In this document: piece after piece, positions 39,371 to 49,157 of the stretch | Layout: the number at the start of each line of letters is the position of its first letter | Position numbering within the stretch: the first letter of the stretch is position 1 | Assembly: GCA_041396905.1 (NCBI GenBank) | Contig: JAWKXQ010000001.1 | Location: 248,001-312,000 of the forward strand | Origin: JACXVD01 sp020446665 | GTDB taxonomy: Bacteria > Pseudomonadota > Alphaproteobacteria > Sphingomonadales > Sphingomonadaceae | DNA: 64,000 bases | Direction: 5' to 3' | Made by a program: the position numbers and the translations under genes | The notes under the pieces: generated by a model | The model's input: the letters and a program-made list of their open reading frames with translations, nothing else | Databases searched by the model: none | Told to the model about the DNA's origin: nothing

Positions 39371-39487
39371 GCGCTCCCTTTCCTTAACGCTCTGCTGTGC
39401 AAGCGGCATGCCATATGCCGATTCCCGCGCAGTACGAAGGTTAACGATGCAGGCAGTGTAAGACGTCCCGACGGACAGTCCAGCGCG

Positions 39488-40747
39488 TTAACTTAATTCC
39501 GGGAGGTCCAGAGCCGCCAGAAGTGCATGGCGTGCCGCGATGATACAGTCTGCCAGCGCCGGATCGCCGATCTGGCCGGGCTCAATCTGTTCGGGCCAGT
39601 GCCGGGCGATGACCTCTGCCATCAGATCCGCTTTGGCGTCGGTGAGCAGGAAACGCGGATCAACCGTGGCCGGGTCTGCCACTACGCGCAGGCGCAGGCA
39701 GGCCGGGCCGCCGCCATTGGCCATGCTTTGCCGCACATCCACCGGGATAACCTGCCGGATCGGGCCGTTGCTGGCCAGCATGCTCTCGCACCATCCCCAT
39801 ACTGCTGCGCTGTCGCGGCATTCTGAGGGCACGACCAGCGCCATTTCTCCCGTCGGAAGGGTGAGCAGCTGCGCGTTGAACAGATAGGTGCTGATCGCTT
39901 CGGCCAGGCTCACCGCATCGCTGGGCACTTCAACCACTTCCAGTTCGGGGAAGGCAGCGCGGATCGCATCATAGGCACCTTGCTGGTCGGCAAAGGCCTC
40001 TGCATGGGCGAACAGCACGCGGCCATTGGCGACAGCGACCACATCATTGTGGAATGCGCCAGCTGCGATGGCTGCGGGATTTTGTTCGATGAACACCGCG
40101 CGGGCAGGGTCGAGCCCGTGCAGCCGGGCCACGGCACGGCTCGCCTGTTCATGCTGGCGGGCGGGAAATTTCCCGCCTGTGCGACCATAGACGAACACTT
40201 CCACCCCCGGCGCATCATGGCCGGTGCAAAAGCGCATATGATTGGCCGCGCCTTCATCGCCAAAGGCAGGCGGAACAGCATCATGCACAGCGAAGTGCTT
40301 CTGGTCAGCAAACGCAATCCGCAACTGGCGCAATGTGTCGGGCCATTCCTGCGAACGATGGAGCATGGTGACAAGATTGGCGGCGGTCAGGTGGCAGCGC
40401 CCGTCGGCCGTATCCGGGGCGGGGCTGACAGTGGCGGCATTGGCCGTCCACATGGAACTGGCAGACCATGCTGCTGCCCGGATCGCAGGCTCAGTGGTGT
40501 CATCCACGGCCAGTTGTTCCAGCAATGTGCCATTGGGGCGGGGCAGGGGCGGCAGGAAACCCTGCCAGACCGCGCGCCATATGCTGCGCATCTTCTCCAG
40601 CCCTTGCAGCGCCGCGGCGCGGGGATAGGAGATGGCCCCTGCATTCTTCGTTGCCGCCAGATTGCCCAGGCTCAGCCCGGCATAATTGTGGCTGGGGCCG
40701 ACCAGACCATCGAAATTGATTTCGACCAGCTTGCCCAGCGAACTCAC
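39488..40747 (-). CDS. astB: N-succinylarginine dihydrolase AstB
   Basis: A 419-residue enzyme of the arginine succinyltransferase pathway; it turns N2-succinylarginine into succinylornithine, ammonia and CO2. The N-terminus INFDGLVGPSHNYAGLSLGN and the segments YPRAAALQGLEKM, NNMRF-like NHMRFCTGHD, FHNDVVAVANGRV and NGGGPACLRLRV fit AstB, a guanidino-modifying fold. GTG 40747 overlaps the astA stop (GTGA) and is preferred; ATG 40762 is an alternative. Confidence 0.95.
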   Translation of the reverse strand: MSSLGKLVEINFDGLVGPSHNYAGLSLGNLAATKNAGAISYPRAAALQGLEKMRSIWRAVWQGFLPPLPRPNGTLLEQLAVDDTTEPAIRAAAWSASSMWTANAATVSPAPDTADGRCHLTAANLVTMLHRSQEWPDTLRQLRIAFADQKHFAVHDAVPPAFGDEGAANHMRFCTGHDAPGVEVFVYGRTGGKFPARQHEQASRAVARLHGLDPARAVFIEQNPAAIAAGAFHNDVVAVANGRVLFAHAEAFADQQGAYDAIRAAFPELEVVEVPSDAVSLAEAISTYLFNAQLLTLPTGEMALVVPSECRDSAAVWGWCESMLASNGPIRQVIPVDVRQSMANGGGPACLRLRVVADPATVDPRFLLTDAKADLMAEVIARHWPEQIEPGQIGDPALADCIIAARHALLAALDLPELS

Positions 40748-41760
40748 CGCGCCACGCTCCACACCTGATCGCCGGGTTTCACATCCAGCGTATCGGCGGC
40801 CCGGCTGTCGATTGCGATGGTGCCATCCTCGCGCAATTCCCGCGCCCCATAGCAGGCGCGGAAATCGGTCAGCCGGCCGGTGGCCAGAATGGCCTTTTCG
40901 CCCGTTTCCACTTCACTGCCAGACAGATCGCGGGGGCATGCTTCCTGCACACTGCGCACCATGTCGGTCTTGGCGGTCATGGTCGGTCCGCCGTCGAAAA
41001 TATCGACATAGCCTTCGAAGCTGAAGCCTTCATTCTCCAGCATCCGCATGGCCGCCCGTCCGGAAGGGTGCGGCACGCCGATCGCGCTGCGCGCATGTTC
41101 GGACAGCATGGCGATATAGACCGGGTGCTTGGGCATCAGATCGGCGATGAACTGGTTGCCATTGATGGCGTTGAAATAATCTGCGTCCTGAAAGCTCATC
41201 CCGAAGAAACGGCCCGCAACCCCGTCCCAGAAGGGCGAGCCGCCGCGTTCATCTATGATGCCGCGCAATTCCGCCAGAATGCGGTCGGCAAAGCGCGCGC
41301 GGTGCATGGCGATGAAGAGATAGCGGCTGCGCGCGAGCAACAGGCCGAGGCCTCCGGCGCGTTCATTGGGGTGGAGGAACAGCCCGCCCACTTCGCTCGA
41401 TCCTTCCAGATCGGTCACAAGGCTGAGCAATTCAGCGCGAACGGTCTTGTCCACTTCCTTGGAATATTGCGTCAGTGTGTTGAGGCGATAGGAATAGAAG
41501 GGCCAGAGCTGGCCGACATTCGTCATCAGCTGGGAAGTGCCGCGCACGGCCCCGGTTTCCCTGTTTTCCAGCACCAGCACGAACTGTTCGTCCTTCAACG
41601 AATCCTCGGCACGCGAAAAGGCACTGGCAGCGCGCTCCAGCTTTCTGCTCAGGGCGGCGCGATCGGCGGGCAGATTGGTAAATCCGCCACCGGTCAGCTT
41701 GGCCATTTCATAGAGTGGTTCCAGATCGTCAGGACGCGCAGCGCGCAGAACAAAGGTCAA
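40744..41760 (-). CDS. astA: arginine N-succinyltransferase AstA
   Basis: A 338-residue GNAT-fold acyltransferase that transfers succinyl from succinyl-CoA to arginine, the first step of the AST pathway. Visible features are the N-terminal LRAARPDDLEPLYEMAKLTGGGFTNLP, the LFLHPNERAGGLGLLLARSRYLF CoA-binding region, and FFGMSFQDADYFNAINGNQFIADLMP. It overlaps both neighbours by 4 bp, so the three genes are one operon. astC and astD are not nearby. Confidence 0.95.
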   Translation of the reverse strand: MTFVLRAARPDDLEPLYEMAKLTGGGFTNLPADRAALSRKLERAASAFSRAEDSLKDEQFVLVLENRETGAVRGTSQLMTNVGQLWPFYSYRLNTLTQYSKEVDKTVRAELLSLVTDLEGSSEVGGLFLHPNERAGGLGLLLARSRYLFIAMHRARFADRILAELRGIIDERGGSPFWDGVAGRFFGMSFQDADYFNAINGNQFIADLMPKHPVYIAMLSEHARSAIGVPHPSGRAAMRMLENEGFSFEGYVDIFDGGPTMTAKTDMVRSVQEACPRDLSGSEVETGEKAILATGRLTDFRACYGARELREDGTIAIDSRAADTLDVKPGDQVWSVAR

Positions 41761-42962
41761 TTCAGCTCTCCCGAAGCTATGCGTTGGAGGACCAGCGCAG
41801 ACAGGGCGGCGCGTTCCGACAGTGATGGCACGATAAGGAATTCGTCAGCAGAGTGAATAGCCCCTCCGCGCACGCCCATCGTATCGACAACCGGCACACC
41901 GCAGGCGGCAATATTATTGCCATCGCACACGCCGCCACTGCTTTGCCAGCCAATTTTCTGCCCCAGTTCAGCCCCGCAATCCCGGACGAGATCAAACAGG
42001 CGTTGGGCCCGGTCATCCACCGCTTTGGGCGGGCGGGTGATCCCGCCATGGACATGCAGGGCAACCTCGTGATTTGTCTCAATTGCGCGAATCAAGGCCT
42101 TGAAATCCGAATCAAATTGCTCGGCCGCTGCTGTGCCTTTGGGCCGGATATTGAAGCGCAACACGGCGTGATCGGGCACGACATTATTGGCGCTGCCACC
42201 GTCGATCCGGGCCGGGTTCACGCTGAGATCGGCATGGCTCAGCGCTTTCAGGCGCATGGCAAGGTCAGCCGCGGCAACAATCGCATTGCGCCCGTCCTGC
42301 GGATTACGCCCGGCATGGGCGCTCTTGCCGGTGACAGTGACCGAGTAATTCCCGCTCCCGCCGCGCGCATGGGCCAGAGTGCCGTCGGGCAGGGCCGAAG
42401 GTTCATAGGTCAGCGCCGCAATCTTGCCAGCGGCCAGCTGCGCGATCAGCGGCGCGGAGGAAAGGCTGCCGGTTTCCTCGTCGGAATTGACCAGCACGTC
42501 ATAACCCAGCGAATCCGCCATGCCGGTCCGTTCAAACGCCATCAGCGCATGCAGGATTACGCAAAGCCCGCCCTTCATGTCGGCCAGGCCGGGGCCGTTC
42601 AGCGTCTGCTCGTCCAGCCAGCGTTGCTGCTGGAAGGGATGCTCTTGCGGAAATACCGTATCCATATGCCCGGTCAGCAACACCCGCCGGTTTGCGCCGG
42701 GGCGGACGCGCAGCACCAGATGGCGGCCATGTGCGATGGGCACTTCTTCGCCCGCCGTGTTGATGGCGCTGACGGGGGCGGGGTCGACCAGCTCGATCTC
42801 GCCGGGCAACACAGCAAAAGCCTGCGCCAGCGCCTCCGCCTGCTTTGCCAGCCCGGTGAGATTGGCCGTGCCCGTATTGATTGCGGCCCACGCCTGCACC
42901 TGCTCCAGCATGGCATTCTGGTCGATCGCGTCCAGCGAAGCAGAAAGTGTGTTTCGTTTCAT
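41757..42962 (-). CDS. M20 family hydrolase in the ast operon
   Basis: A 401-residue M20 metallopeptidase-like protein of the CPG2/ArgE group: LLTGHMDTVFPQEHPF (His/Asp ligands), GPGLADMKGG (bridging Asp), NSDEETGS (general base Glu and ligand Glu), and GGAIHSADEFL (last His). It cuts amide bonds of N-acyl amino acids. Because it leads the astA-astB operon and no astE is visible, it may be the succinylglutamate or succinylornithine deacylase of the pathway; this is inference. A GTTTCATATGAAAC palindrome spans its start. Confidence 0.88.
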   Translation of the reverse strand: MKRNTLSASLDAIDQNAMLEQVQAWAAINTGTANLTGLAKQAEALAQAFAVLPGEIELVDPAPVSAINTAGEEVPIAHGRHLVLRVRPGANRRVLLTGHMDTVFPQEHPFQQQRWLDEQTLNGPGLADMKGGLCVILHALMAFERTGMADSLGYDVLVNSDEETGSLSSAPLIAQLAAGKIAALTYEPSALPDGTLAHARGGSGNYSVTVTGKSAHAGRNPQDGRNAIVAAADLAMRLKALSHADLSVNPARIDGGSANNVVPDHAVLRFNIRPKGTAAAEQFDSDFKALIRAIETNHEVALHVHGGITRPPKAVDDRAQRLFDLVRDCGAELGQKIGWQSSGGVCDGNNIAACGVPVVDTMGVRGGAIHSADEFLIVPSLSERAALSALVLQRIASGELN

Positions 42963-43133
42963 ATGAAACCGCACCTAGCGTGACATCCCTCCCGCTCCAA
43001 GCCCGGCGAGTAGATCGGGCATTTTTTGTTGCAATGCAGCATCAGTAACTGCATAGGCAGGGGGTTCCTCCCCGGGCGATATTCATAGTAGCAGGCGTGG
43101 CGCAAAGCCATGCCCCATCCTGTGCGAGGACAT

Positions 43134-45233
43134 ATGACCGAATACACCATCCGTGCCGGCCTTAAGGTCGATTCTGCTCTGGCAAATATGCTGGAGCGTG
43201 ATGTGCTGAGCGTGCTTGGCCGCGATGTGGATGCTTTCTGGAATGGCTTTGCCGCGGCGCTGGCGGATTTCGTACCCCGCAATCGGGCTCTGCTGGCAAA
43301 GCGGGACGCGATGCAGGCGCAGATCGACGCATGGCACAGCGAACGGCGCGGCCAGCCGCATGATCCGGCGGCTTACAAGGCTTTCCTGACTGAGATCGGC
43401 TATCTCGTGCCCGAACCGGGCGATTTCAACATCGGCACGCAGAATGTCGATCCTGAAATCGCGACCATGGCCGGGCCGCAGCTGGTGGTGCCGATCCTGA
43501 ATGCGCGTTTCCTGCTCAACGCCGCCAATGCGCGCTGGGGCAGCCTGTATGACGCGTTTTACGGCACCGATGCGCTGGATGCCGATCCGGCAAAGCCGGG
43601 CGGCTATGATCCGGTGCGCGGTGCAGCGGTAATCGCAGCGGCCAAGGCGTTTCTTGATGAAGCCGTGCCGCTGGCGGGCGGGACATGGGCTGATCTGAGC
43701 GATCCCTCGGGCGGGATCGAACTGGCTGATCCGGCGCAATATATTGGCAAGACGGAAAAGGGGCGCGTCTTTGTCAATAATGGCCTGCATGTGGAGGTCG
43801 TGTTCGATCCGGGCCATCCGATTGGCAAGGATGATCCCAGCGGCATCGCCGATGTCCGGCTGGAAAGCGCGCTGACCACGATCTGCGATTGCGAGGATTC
43901 GGTTGCTGCGGTGGATGGTGAGGACAAGCTGCTCGCCTATACCAACTGGCTGGGCCTGATCCGCGGCGATCTGCAGGAAAGCTTTGACAAGGGCGGTAAG
44001 ACGCTGACCCGCAAACTGGCCGATGATGTCGCCGTTACCACGCCCGCAGGCGAGAGGCTGGCTCTTCCGGGCCGCAGCCTGCTGTTCGTGCGCAATGTTG
44101 GCCACCTGATGACCAATCCGGCGATCCTGCTGCCTGATGGCAGCGAAATTCCCGAAGGGATCATGGATGGCGTCTTCACCAGCGCCATCGCTGCGCTGGG
44201 CGTGGAAGGGCATGCGCGCTGGCCAAACAGCCGCCACGGCAGCATCTACATCGTCAAGCCCAAACAACACGGGCCGGAAGAATGCGCCTTTACCAATGAC
44301 TTGTTTGACGCTGTTGAGGATTTGCTGGCCTTGCCGCGCCATACGCTGAAAGTCGGCGTGATGGACGAGGAACGGCGCACCAGCGCCAATCTCGCTGCTT
44401 GTATCCAGGCGGTGAAAGACCGGATCGTGTTCATCAACACCGGCTTCCTCGATCGCACCGGGGATGAAATCCACACCTCGATGCAGGCCGGGCCGATGAT
44501 CCGCAAGGGCGCGATGAAGAACAGCGCCTGGCTCAAGGCCTATGAGGAGCGCAATGTCGGCATCGGGCTGAAGCATGGCCTTTCGGGCAAGGCACAGATC
44601 GGCAAGGGCATGTGGGCAGCACCCGATATGATGCGCGACATGATGGCGCAGAAGATCGGCCATCTGAAAGCTGGCGCAAACACGGCCTGGGTCCCGTCAC
44701 CCACCGCAGCGACGCTCCACGCCATGCATTACCACCGGCTCGACGTGTTCGACGTGCAGAAGGGGCTGGGCGATATTCCCTCGATCGACCTGCTGCTGGA
44801 AATTCCGACGGCGGAAGGCACTAACTGGTCCGAGGCGGAAGTCCGCGAGGAACTGGATAACAACGCGCAAGGGTTGCTCGGCTATGTCGTGCGCTGGATC
44901 GATCAGGGGGTGGGCTGTTCCAAGGTCCCGGACATCAACGATGTCGGCCTGATGGAAGACCGGGCGACTTTGCGCATTTCCAGCCAGCACATGGCCAACT
45001 GGCTGCTCCACGGCGTGTGCACGCGCGAACAGGTGATGGACAGCCTGCGCCGTATGGCGGCCAAGGTCGATGCGCAGAATGCGGGCGATCCGGCCTATGA
45101 ACCGCTGGTGGGCAACGAGGACGGCCCGGCCTTCCGCGCTGCCATGGACCTGGTGTTCAAGGGCGTGGAACAGCCCAGCGGCTATACCGAACCGCTGCTG
45201 CACCACTGGCGGCAGGTGAAGAAAGCAGGCTAA
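43134..45233 (+). CDS. glcB: malate synthase G
   Basis: A 699-residue monomeric malate synthase of the G type, which condenses glyoxylate and acetyl-CoA to malate. Seen: FNIGTQNVDPEIATMAGPQLVVP, DCEDSVAAVDGEDK, RSLLFVRNVGHLMTNPAI, NSRHGSIYIVKPKQHG, VGVMDEERRTSANL and the FINTGFLDRTGDEIHTSM active-site loop with its catalytic Arg/Asp. A GAGG site precedes ATG 43134; ATG 43110 has none. Confidence 0.97.
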   Translation: MTEYTIRAGLKVDSALANMLERDVLSVLGRDVDAFWNGFAAALADFVPRNRALLAKRDAMQAQIDAWHSERRGQPHDPAAYKAFLTEIGYLVPEPGDFNIGTQNVDPEIATMAGPQLVVPILNARFLLNAANARWGSLYDAFYGTDALDADPAKPGGYDPVRGAAVIAAAKAFLDEAVPLAGGTWADLSDPSGGIELADPAQYIGKTEKGRVFVNNGLHVEVVFDPGHPIGKDDPSGIADVRLESALTTICDCEDSVAAVDGEDKLLAYTNWLGLIRGDLQESFDKGGKTLTRKLADDVAVTTPAGERLALPGRSLLFVRNVGHLMTNPAILLPDGSEIPEGIMDGVFTSAIAALGVEGHARWPNSRHGSIYIVKPKQHGPEECAFTNDLFDAVEDLLALPRHTLKVGVMDEERRTSANLAACIQAVKDRIVFINTGFLDRTGDEIHTSMQAGPMIRKGAMKNSAWLKAYEERNVGIGLKHGLSGKAQIGKGMWAAPDMMRDMMAQKIGHLKAGANTAWVPSPTAATLHAMHYHRLDVFDVQKGLGDIPSIDLLLEIPTAEGTNWSEAEVREELDNNAQGLLGYVVRWIDQGVGCSKVPDINDVGLMEDRATLRISSQHMANWLLHGVCTREQVMDSLRRMAAKVDAQNAGDPAYEPLVGNEDGPAFRAAMDLVFKGVEQPSGYTEPLLHHWRQVKKAG

Positions 45234-45243
45234 GCACCGGCGC

Positions 45244-45915
45244 ATGGCGCGCCGTCTCCTTGTCCTGATTCTGTTGCTGGGGTTGCTGGGCGGTTCGTGG
45301 TGGGCATTGAGCCGCGATGGGCACAGCCTGCTAGCCGGGCCGGAGCCCTATTCGCAGGAAGCCTTTGCCGATTGGCTGCGCGAGGATTCGCGCAATCGCG
45401 AGGGATTCCACGAATTCACGCAATTCCTCGGCGAACAGGGTGTTTCCGGCGTGGTGCCCGACTGGCAATTGCTGCGCACCGATGCGAACCGCGCGCGCAA
45501 ATGTGAACGGCCACAATTCCTGCTCCCTCCGCGGGAGAAATGGGCCAATATCGTCCCCGCGCTGGAAATGCTGCGCGACCATGTCGTGCCGCAGCTGGGC
45601 CGGCTGGAAGTCGTCTCATCCTATCGGACAGAACAGTTCAATAGCTGCATCGGCGGAGCGAGCCGCAGCAAGCATCTCGGCTTCCACGCGCTTGACCTGA
45701 TCGCGCCGGACCAGACGGACAAGCGCGACATGTTCCGCCAGCTTTGCGCATTGCAAGCGCAGCTTGGCCCGCGCAGCAGGATGGGGCTGGGGGCCTATTT
45801 TGATCCGGCTAAGGCTGATCGCGCCGGGCGGTTCCATGTGGATGTGGCGGGCTATCGCAGCTGGGGTTACAGCTATGGCGCGGCCAGCAGCGGGTGCAGG
45901 CTGTTTCGGCAATAG
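45244..45915 (+). CDS. M15 D,D-carboxypeptidase-like membrane-anchored protein
   Basis: A 223-residue protein with an N-terminal membrane anchor (LLVLILLLGLLGGSWWAL) and a LAS/M15-type fold: VVSSYRTEQFNSCIGGASRSKHLGFHALDLIA holds the zinc His/Asp pattern and GRFHVDVAGYRSWGYSYG supplies the third ligand region. It would act on peptidoglycan in the periplasm. Only 10 bp separate it from glcB, but no functional link is known. Confidence 0.85.
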   Translation: MARRLLVLILLLGLLGGSWWALSRDGHSLLAGPEPYSQEAFADWLREDSRNREGFHEFTQFLGEQGVSGVVPDWQLLRTDANRARKCERPQFLLPPREKWANIVPALEMLRDHVVPQLGRLEVVSSYRTEQFNSCIGGASRSKHLGFHALDLIAPDQTDKRDMFRQLCALQAQLGPRSRMGLGAYFDPAKADRAGRFHVDVAGYRSWGYSYGAASSGCRLFRQ

Positions 45916-45961
45916 CCAGAGACTAACCCGCTGACGGGTTCAATTTTACGCAACCCTCGTG

Positions 45962-47170
45962 TCAGTTTGTACGGTATGCCCGCCATAGCGTGAGGATCGC
46001 AATGGTCAGCAGGATCATTGACAGAAGATAGGGGGCTCCGGGCAAAAACAGGCCGGTTTGATCCGTGAAATGTCCGAATATTTGAGTCATCATAAGCGGG
46101 CCTATGATTGCGGTCAGGCCGATGACGCTGGCAATGCCCCCTTGCAGTTCACCTTGTGAATCTTCGCTGATCTTTTGGGTCATAAGGCTCTGCATTGCCG
46201 GGAAGGTCAAGCCGGTGAAGCTACCGACGACAATAGCCAGAAGTACCATGCCCGTACTGGTCGCAGTCGCCAGCAGGGCGTAGCTGGGGAGCCCCAACAG
46301 CAATGACCATCGTGCTACCGCAGCTGCGCCAAAACGTTCGATCATGCGGCCTACAATCAGCGCCTGCATTATGACGATCATGACACCGTAGAATGCGATG
46401 GTCGATCCGCTGACCAGGGGTGTCCATCCGAATGTCAGTTCGCCCCAATATGCCCAGATCGACATTTGGGCCTGAGCGGATAATTGCATGAAGAATATTG
46501 TCACCAGTGAACTGAAAACAAACGGGGTCTTGGCGGCCTGTAGCAATGTTCCGAATGGATTGGCCCGGCCTGCGCTGAAGCGACGCCTGCGTTCAGGAGG
46601 CAGGGTTTCCTTGAGCAGGAAATAGCCTGCAACTGCTCCGGACAGGGCGAGGGTTGCGGCAATTACGAAGGGCAGCCTTGTGCTCCACTCACCCGCGACC
46701 CCGCCGATTGCGGGACCAAGTACAAAGCCCGCCGCACCTGCGCCCCCCAATAATCCAAATGCGGCCCCACGTTTCGGGACAGGCACTGCATCAGCTACGC
46801 AACTATTTGCAGCTGCCCAGCTTGCGCCCATGACGCCGGATATTGCCCGCCCTGCCACAAGCCACGTCAAAGTGGGTGCGAGCGCCATGATGACATAATC
46901 CAGACCCAGTGCCGTAAGCGTGATGAGGAGAACAGGTCGCCGACCGTAGCGATCACTCAGCCCACCTATGAAAGAGGCGAAAAGAAACTGCATGACGGCA
47001 TAGGCAAACAACAGCATGCCGCCGATTTCGGCTGAAGTGCTGATGCTGGTTCCCGCCACTTCGCCAACCAACTGGGGCATGACAGGCAGGATAAGCCCGA
47101 TGCCGACCATGTCGACAAATACAATCAGGGCAACAATCGCAAGGATGGGACGGTACTGTTGCTCCTTCAC
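45962..47170 (-). CDS. MFS transporter, TetA/TCR-like
   Basis: A 402-residue 12-TM MFS protein. The family signatures SDRYGRRPVLLITL (loop 2-3), GVMGASWAAANSCVADAVP and LGGAGAAGFVLGPAIGGV (motif C of antiporters) are visible. The layout resembles TetA-type drug/proton antiporters, but no tetR-like regulator is adjacent, so the substrate is unknown. The start is GTG 47170 after AGGGGG. Codon choice seems less GC-biased at third positions than in neighbours, which may indicate transfer. Confidence 0.88.
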   Translation of the reverse strand: MKEQQYRPILAIVALIVFVDMVGIGLILPVMPQLVGEVAGTSISTSAEIGGMLLFAYAVMQFLFASFIGGLSDRYGRRPVLLITLTALGLDYVIMALAPTLTWLVAGRAISGVMGASWAAANSCVADAVPVPKRGAAFGLLGGAGAAGFVLGPAIGGVAGEWSTRLPFVIAATLALSGAVAGYFLLKETLPPERRRRFSAGRANPFGTLLQAAKTPFVFSSLVTIFFMQLSAQAQMSIWAYWGELTFGWTPLVSGSTIAFYGVMIVIMQALIVGRMIERFGAAAVARWSLLLGLPSYALLATATSTGMVLLAIVVGSFTGLTFPAMQSLMTQKISEDSQGELQGGIASVIGLTAIIGPLMMTQIFGHFTDQTGLFLPGAPYLLSMILLTIAILTLWRAYRTN

Positions 47171-47207
47171 GGCACTGCCCCCTGTTGTGTCGTTTGTTGT
47201 CGCTGAC

Positions 47208-48026
47208 TTAGCTTAATGCACGTGCAAGCGCCACGAAATCCCCCACGCTCAGCGTTTCCGCGCGGCGCGTATCCTCAATCCCCAGTGTCGCCAGCGCTTC
47301 CACCGCGCCGGGCATGCCCTTCAGGCTCTGGCGCAGCATTTTGCGGCGCTGGCCAAAAGCGGCTTCGGTCAGCCGTTCAAGCGTGCGGGCAGAGACGCCC
47401 TGCGGCATCTCCCCCGGCACGACATGGACAATCGCACTCATCACCTTGGGCGGAGGGGTGAAGGCGCTGCGGTGGACTTTCATCGCCAGCTTCGCAACCG
47501 AGCGCCACTGGGCGAGCACGGCGAGGCGGCCATAGGCGGAACCGCCGGGCGCGGCGGTGATGCGCTGGGCGACTTCCTGCTGGAACATCAGCGTCAGGCT
47601 CGCCCATTGCGGGGGCCAGCTTTCGCCGCCCATCCAGCCTGTGAACAGCGCCGTGCCGACATTGTAAGGCAGGTTGGAGAGGATGTGGTATGGCCCGGCA
47701 AACAAAGTCGCCGGGTCGATCTTCATCGCATCGCCTTGTATCACTTTCAGTTGGCCGGGGAAGGCGTCCGACAATTCTGCCAGTGCAGGCAAGCAGCGGC
47801 GGTCCATTTCGATCGCGGTGACCTTTGCCCCTGCGCGCAGCAGGGCACGGGTCAGCCCGCCGGGGCCGGGGCCGACCTCCAGCACATCCTGCCCGTGCAA
47901 ATCGCCGGGTATGGCCGCGATCCGGTCCAGCAATTGCGCGTCAAACAGGAAATTCTGCCCCAGCGCCTTGCTGGCGGACAGGCCGTGCCGGGCAATGACT
48001 TCGCGCAGGGGAGGTAAGCTATCCAA
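47208..48026 (-). CDS. rsmA: 16S rRNA dimethyladenosine transferase
   Basis: A 272-residue KsgA/RsmA enzyme that dimethylates A1518 and A1519 of 16S rRNA. Motifs: LGQNFLFDAQLL, motif I VLEVGPGPGGLTRALL, ALEM-like TAIEMDRRC and the catalytic NLPYNVGTALF. It is the last gene of the lptD-surA-pdxA-rsmA set, as in many proteobacteria. Confidence 0.97.
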   Translation of the reverse strand: MDSLPPLREVIARHGLSASKALGQNFLFDAQLLDRIAAIPGDLHGQDVLEVGPGPGGLTRALLRAGAKVTAIEMDRRCLPALAELSDAFPGQLKVIQGDAMKIDPATLFAGPYHILSNLPYNVGTALFTGWMGGESWPPQWASLTLMFQQEVAQRITAAPGGSAYGRLAVLAQWRSVAKLAMKVHRSAFTPPPKVMSAIVHVVPGEMPQGVSARTLERLTEAAFGQRRKMLRQSLKGMPGAVEALATLGIEDTRRAETLSVGDFVALARALS

Positions 48027-48047
48027 ATCAACAATTCCCGCTCGCCC

Positions 48048-48114
48048 AGAGCCTGTCGAAGGGCGCGCTCAACCTCTGCCGTATCGCGTGGCCTTCGACA
48101 AGCTCAGGCTGAGC
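48048..48114. repeat. REP-like palindrome between rsmA and pdxA
   Basis: Left arm AGAGCCTGTCGAAGG and right arm CCTTCGACAAGCTCAGGCTG form an imperfect palindrome of the kind dispersed in sphingomonad genomes. It separates two genes of the conserved operon. Confidence 0.7.
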
Positions 48115-48136
48115 GTGCTTTGGCTATGTGGTGGTG

Positions 48137-49147
48137 CTAGCCACCCCGCCTTGCCGCGCATTCCCCGGCCATGCGGATTGCTGCGATGGTTGCGCCGGGA
48201 TCGGCCAGACCCTTGCCCGCAATGCTGAATGCGGTGCCATGGTCCGCGCTGGTGCGGATGATCGGGAGGCCGAGCGTGACATTCACGCCCGCATCGAAAT
48301 CGAGCGTCTTGATCGGGATCAGCGCCTGATCGTGATACATGCACAAGGCAACGTCATAGGTTTCGCGCGCTCGCGGGGTGAACAGCGCATCGGCGGGATG
48401 CGGGCCGCTGGCATCGATTCCTTCGGCCTGCAGGGCCGCGATGGCCGGGGCGATGATGCGGGCTTCTTCATCGCCCATCCGGCCATCTTCCCCCGCATGG
48501 GGGTTGAGCCCGGTAAAGGCGAGGCGCGGGGCCCTGATCCCGAAATCGCGCATGAGTGCCAGTGCAGCAATGCGGCCCTTGCGCTCAATCATCACGCTGG
48601 TCAGCCTGTCGGGCACTTGTGCGAGTGGCAAATGGACTGTCAGCGGGATAGTGCGCAGGTTTGGCCCGGCGAGCATCATGACGGCATCGCCTGCCGCAAC
48701 CTGACAGGCATCGGCAACAAATTCGGTCTGGCCGGGGAACTGGAAACCAATTTCGGCCAGCCGCGACTTGGCAACAGGGCCGGTCACCAGCGCATCGGCA
48801 TCACCCTGCACAACCTGATCTGTCGCTTCTTGCAGCGAGGCAAGGGCAAGTTTCGCCCCATCCTCGTCCGGAGCGCCGGGCCGGTAGGCTCCATCCGCAT
48901 TGCCCAGCACAGGCAGGCTGGTCGCGAAACAGGCGCTGGCTTCTTCTGGCGCGGAAATGCGGGTAATGGGGACATTCAGCCCCCGCTGCTCTGCTGCGGC
49001 CCGAAGCACTGATGCGCCGCCCATCACGAAGAATGGCGGCAAGCCTTCAGCGCCGCGCTGCGCCCAGGCTTGCGCGATCAGTTCTGGCCCTATCCCCGCC
49101 GGGTCACCCAGCGAGAGTGCCAGCGGGGGGAGAGTGCCTTCGGTCAA
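48137..49147 (-). CDS. pdxA: 4-hydroxythreonine-4-phosphate dehydrogenase
   Basis: A 336-residue enzyme of pyridoxal 5'-phosphate synthesis (DXP-dependent route). Visible: SLGDPAGIGPELIAQA, ALVTGPVAKSRLAE, a metal-binding GLNPHAGEDGRMGDEE and CMYHDQALIPIKTLDF, and the terminal TSADHGTAFSIAGKGLADPG. The His ligands of the dimer active site are present. It lies 10 bp after surA. Confidence 0.97.
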   Translation of the reverse strand: MTEGTLPPLALSLGDPAGIGPELIAQAWAQRGAEGLPPFFVMGGASVLRAAAEQRGLNVPITRISAPEEASACFATSLPVLGNADGAYRPGAPDEDGAKLALASLQEATDQVVQGDADALVTGPVAKSRLAEIGFQFPGQTEFVADACQVAAGDAVMMLAGPNLRTIPLTVHLPLAQVPDRLTSVMIERKGRIAALALMRDFGIRAPRLAFTGLNPHAGEDGRMGDEEARIIAPAIAALQAEGIDASGPHPADALFTPRARETYDVALCMYHDQALIPIKTLDFDAGVNVTLGLPIIRTSADHGTAFSIAGKGLADPGATIAAIRMAGECAARRGG

Positions 49148-49157
49148 GTATCAGCCG

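Noticed and set aside
43083..44663. 526-codon minus-strand frame opposite glcB
   Set aside because: Antisense to a clear malate synthase and without any known motif.
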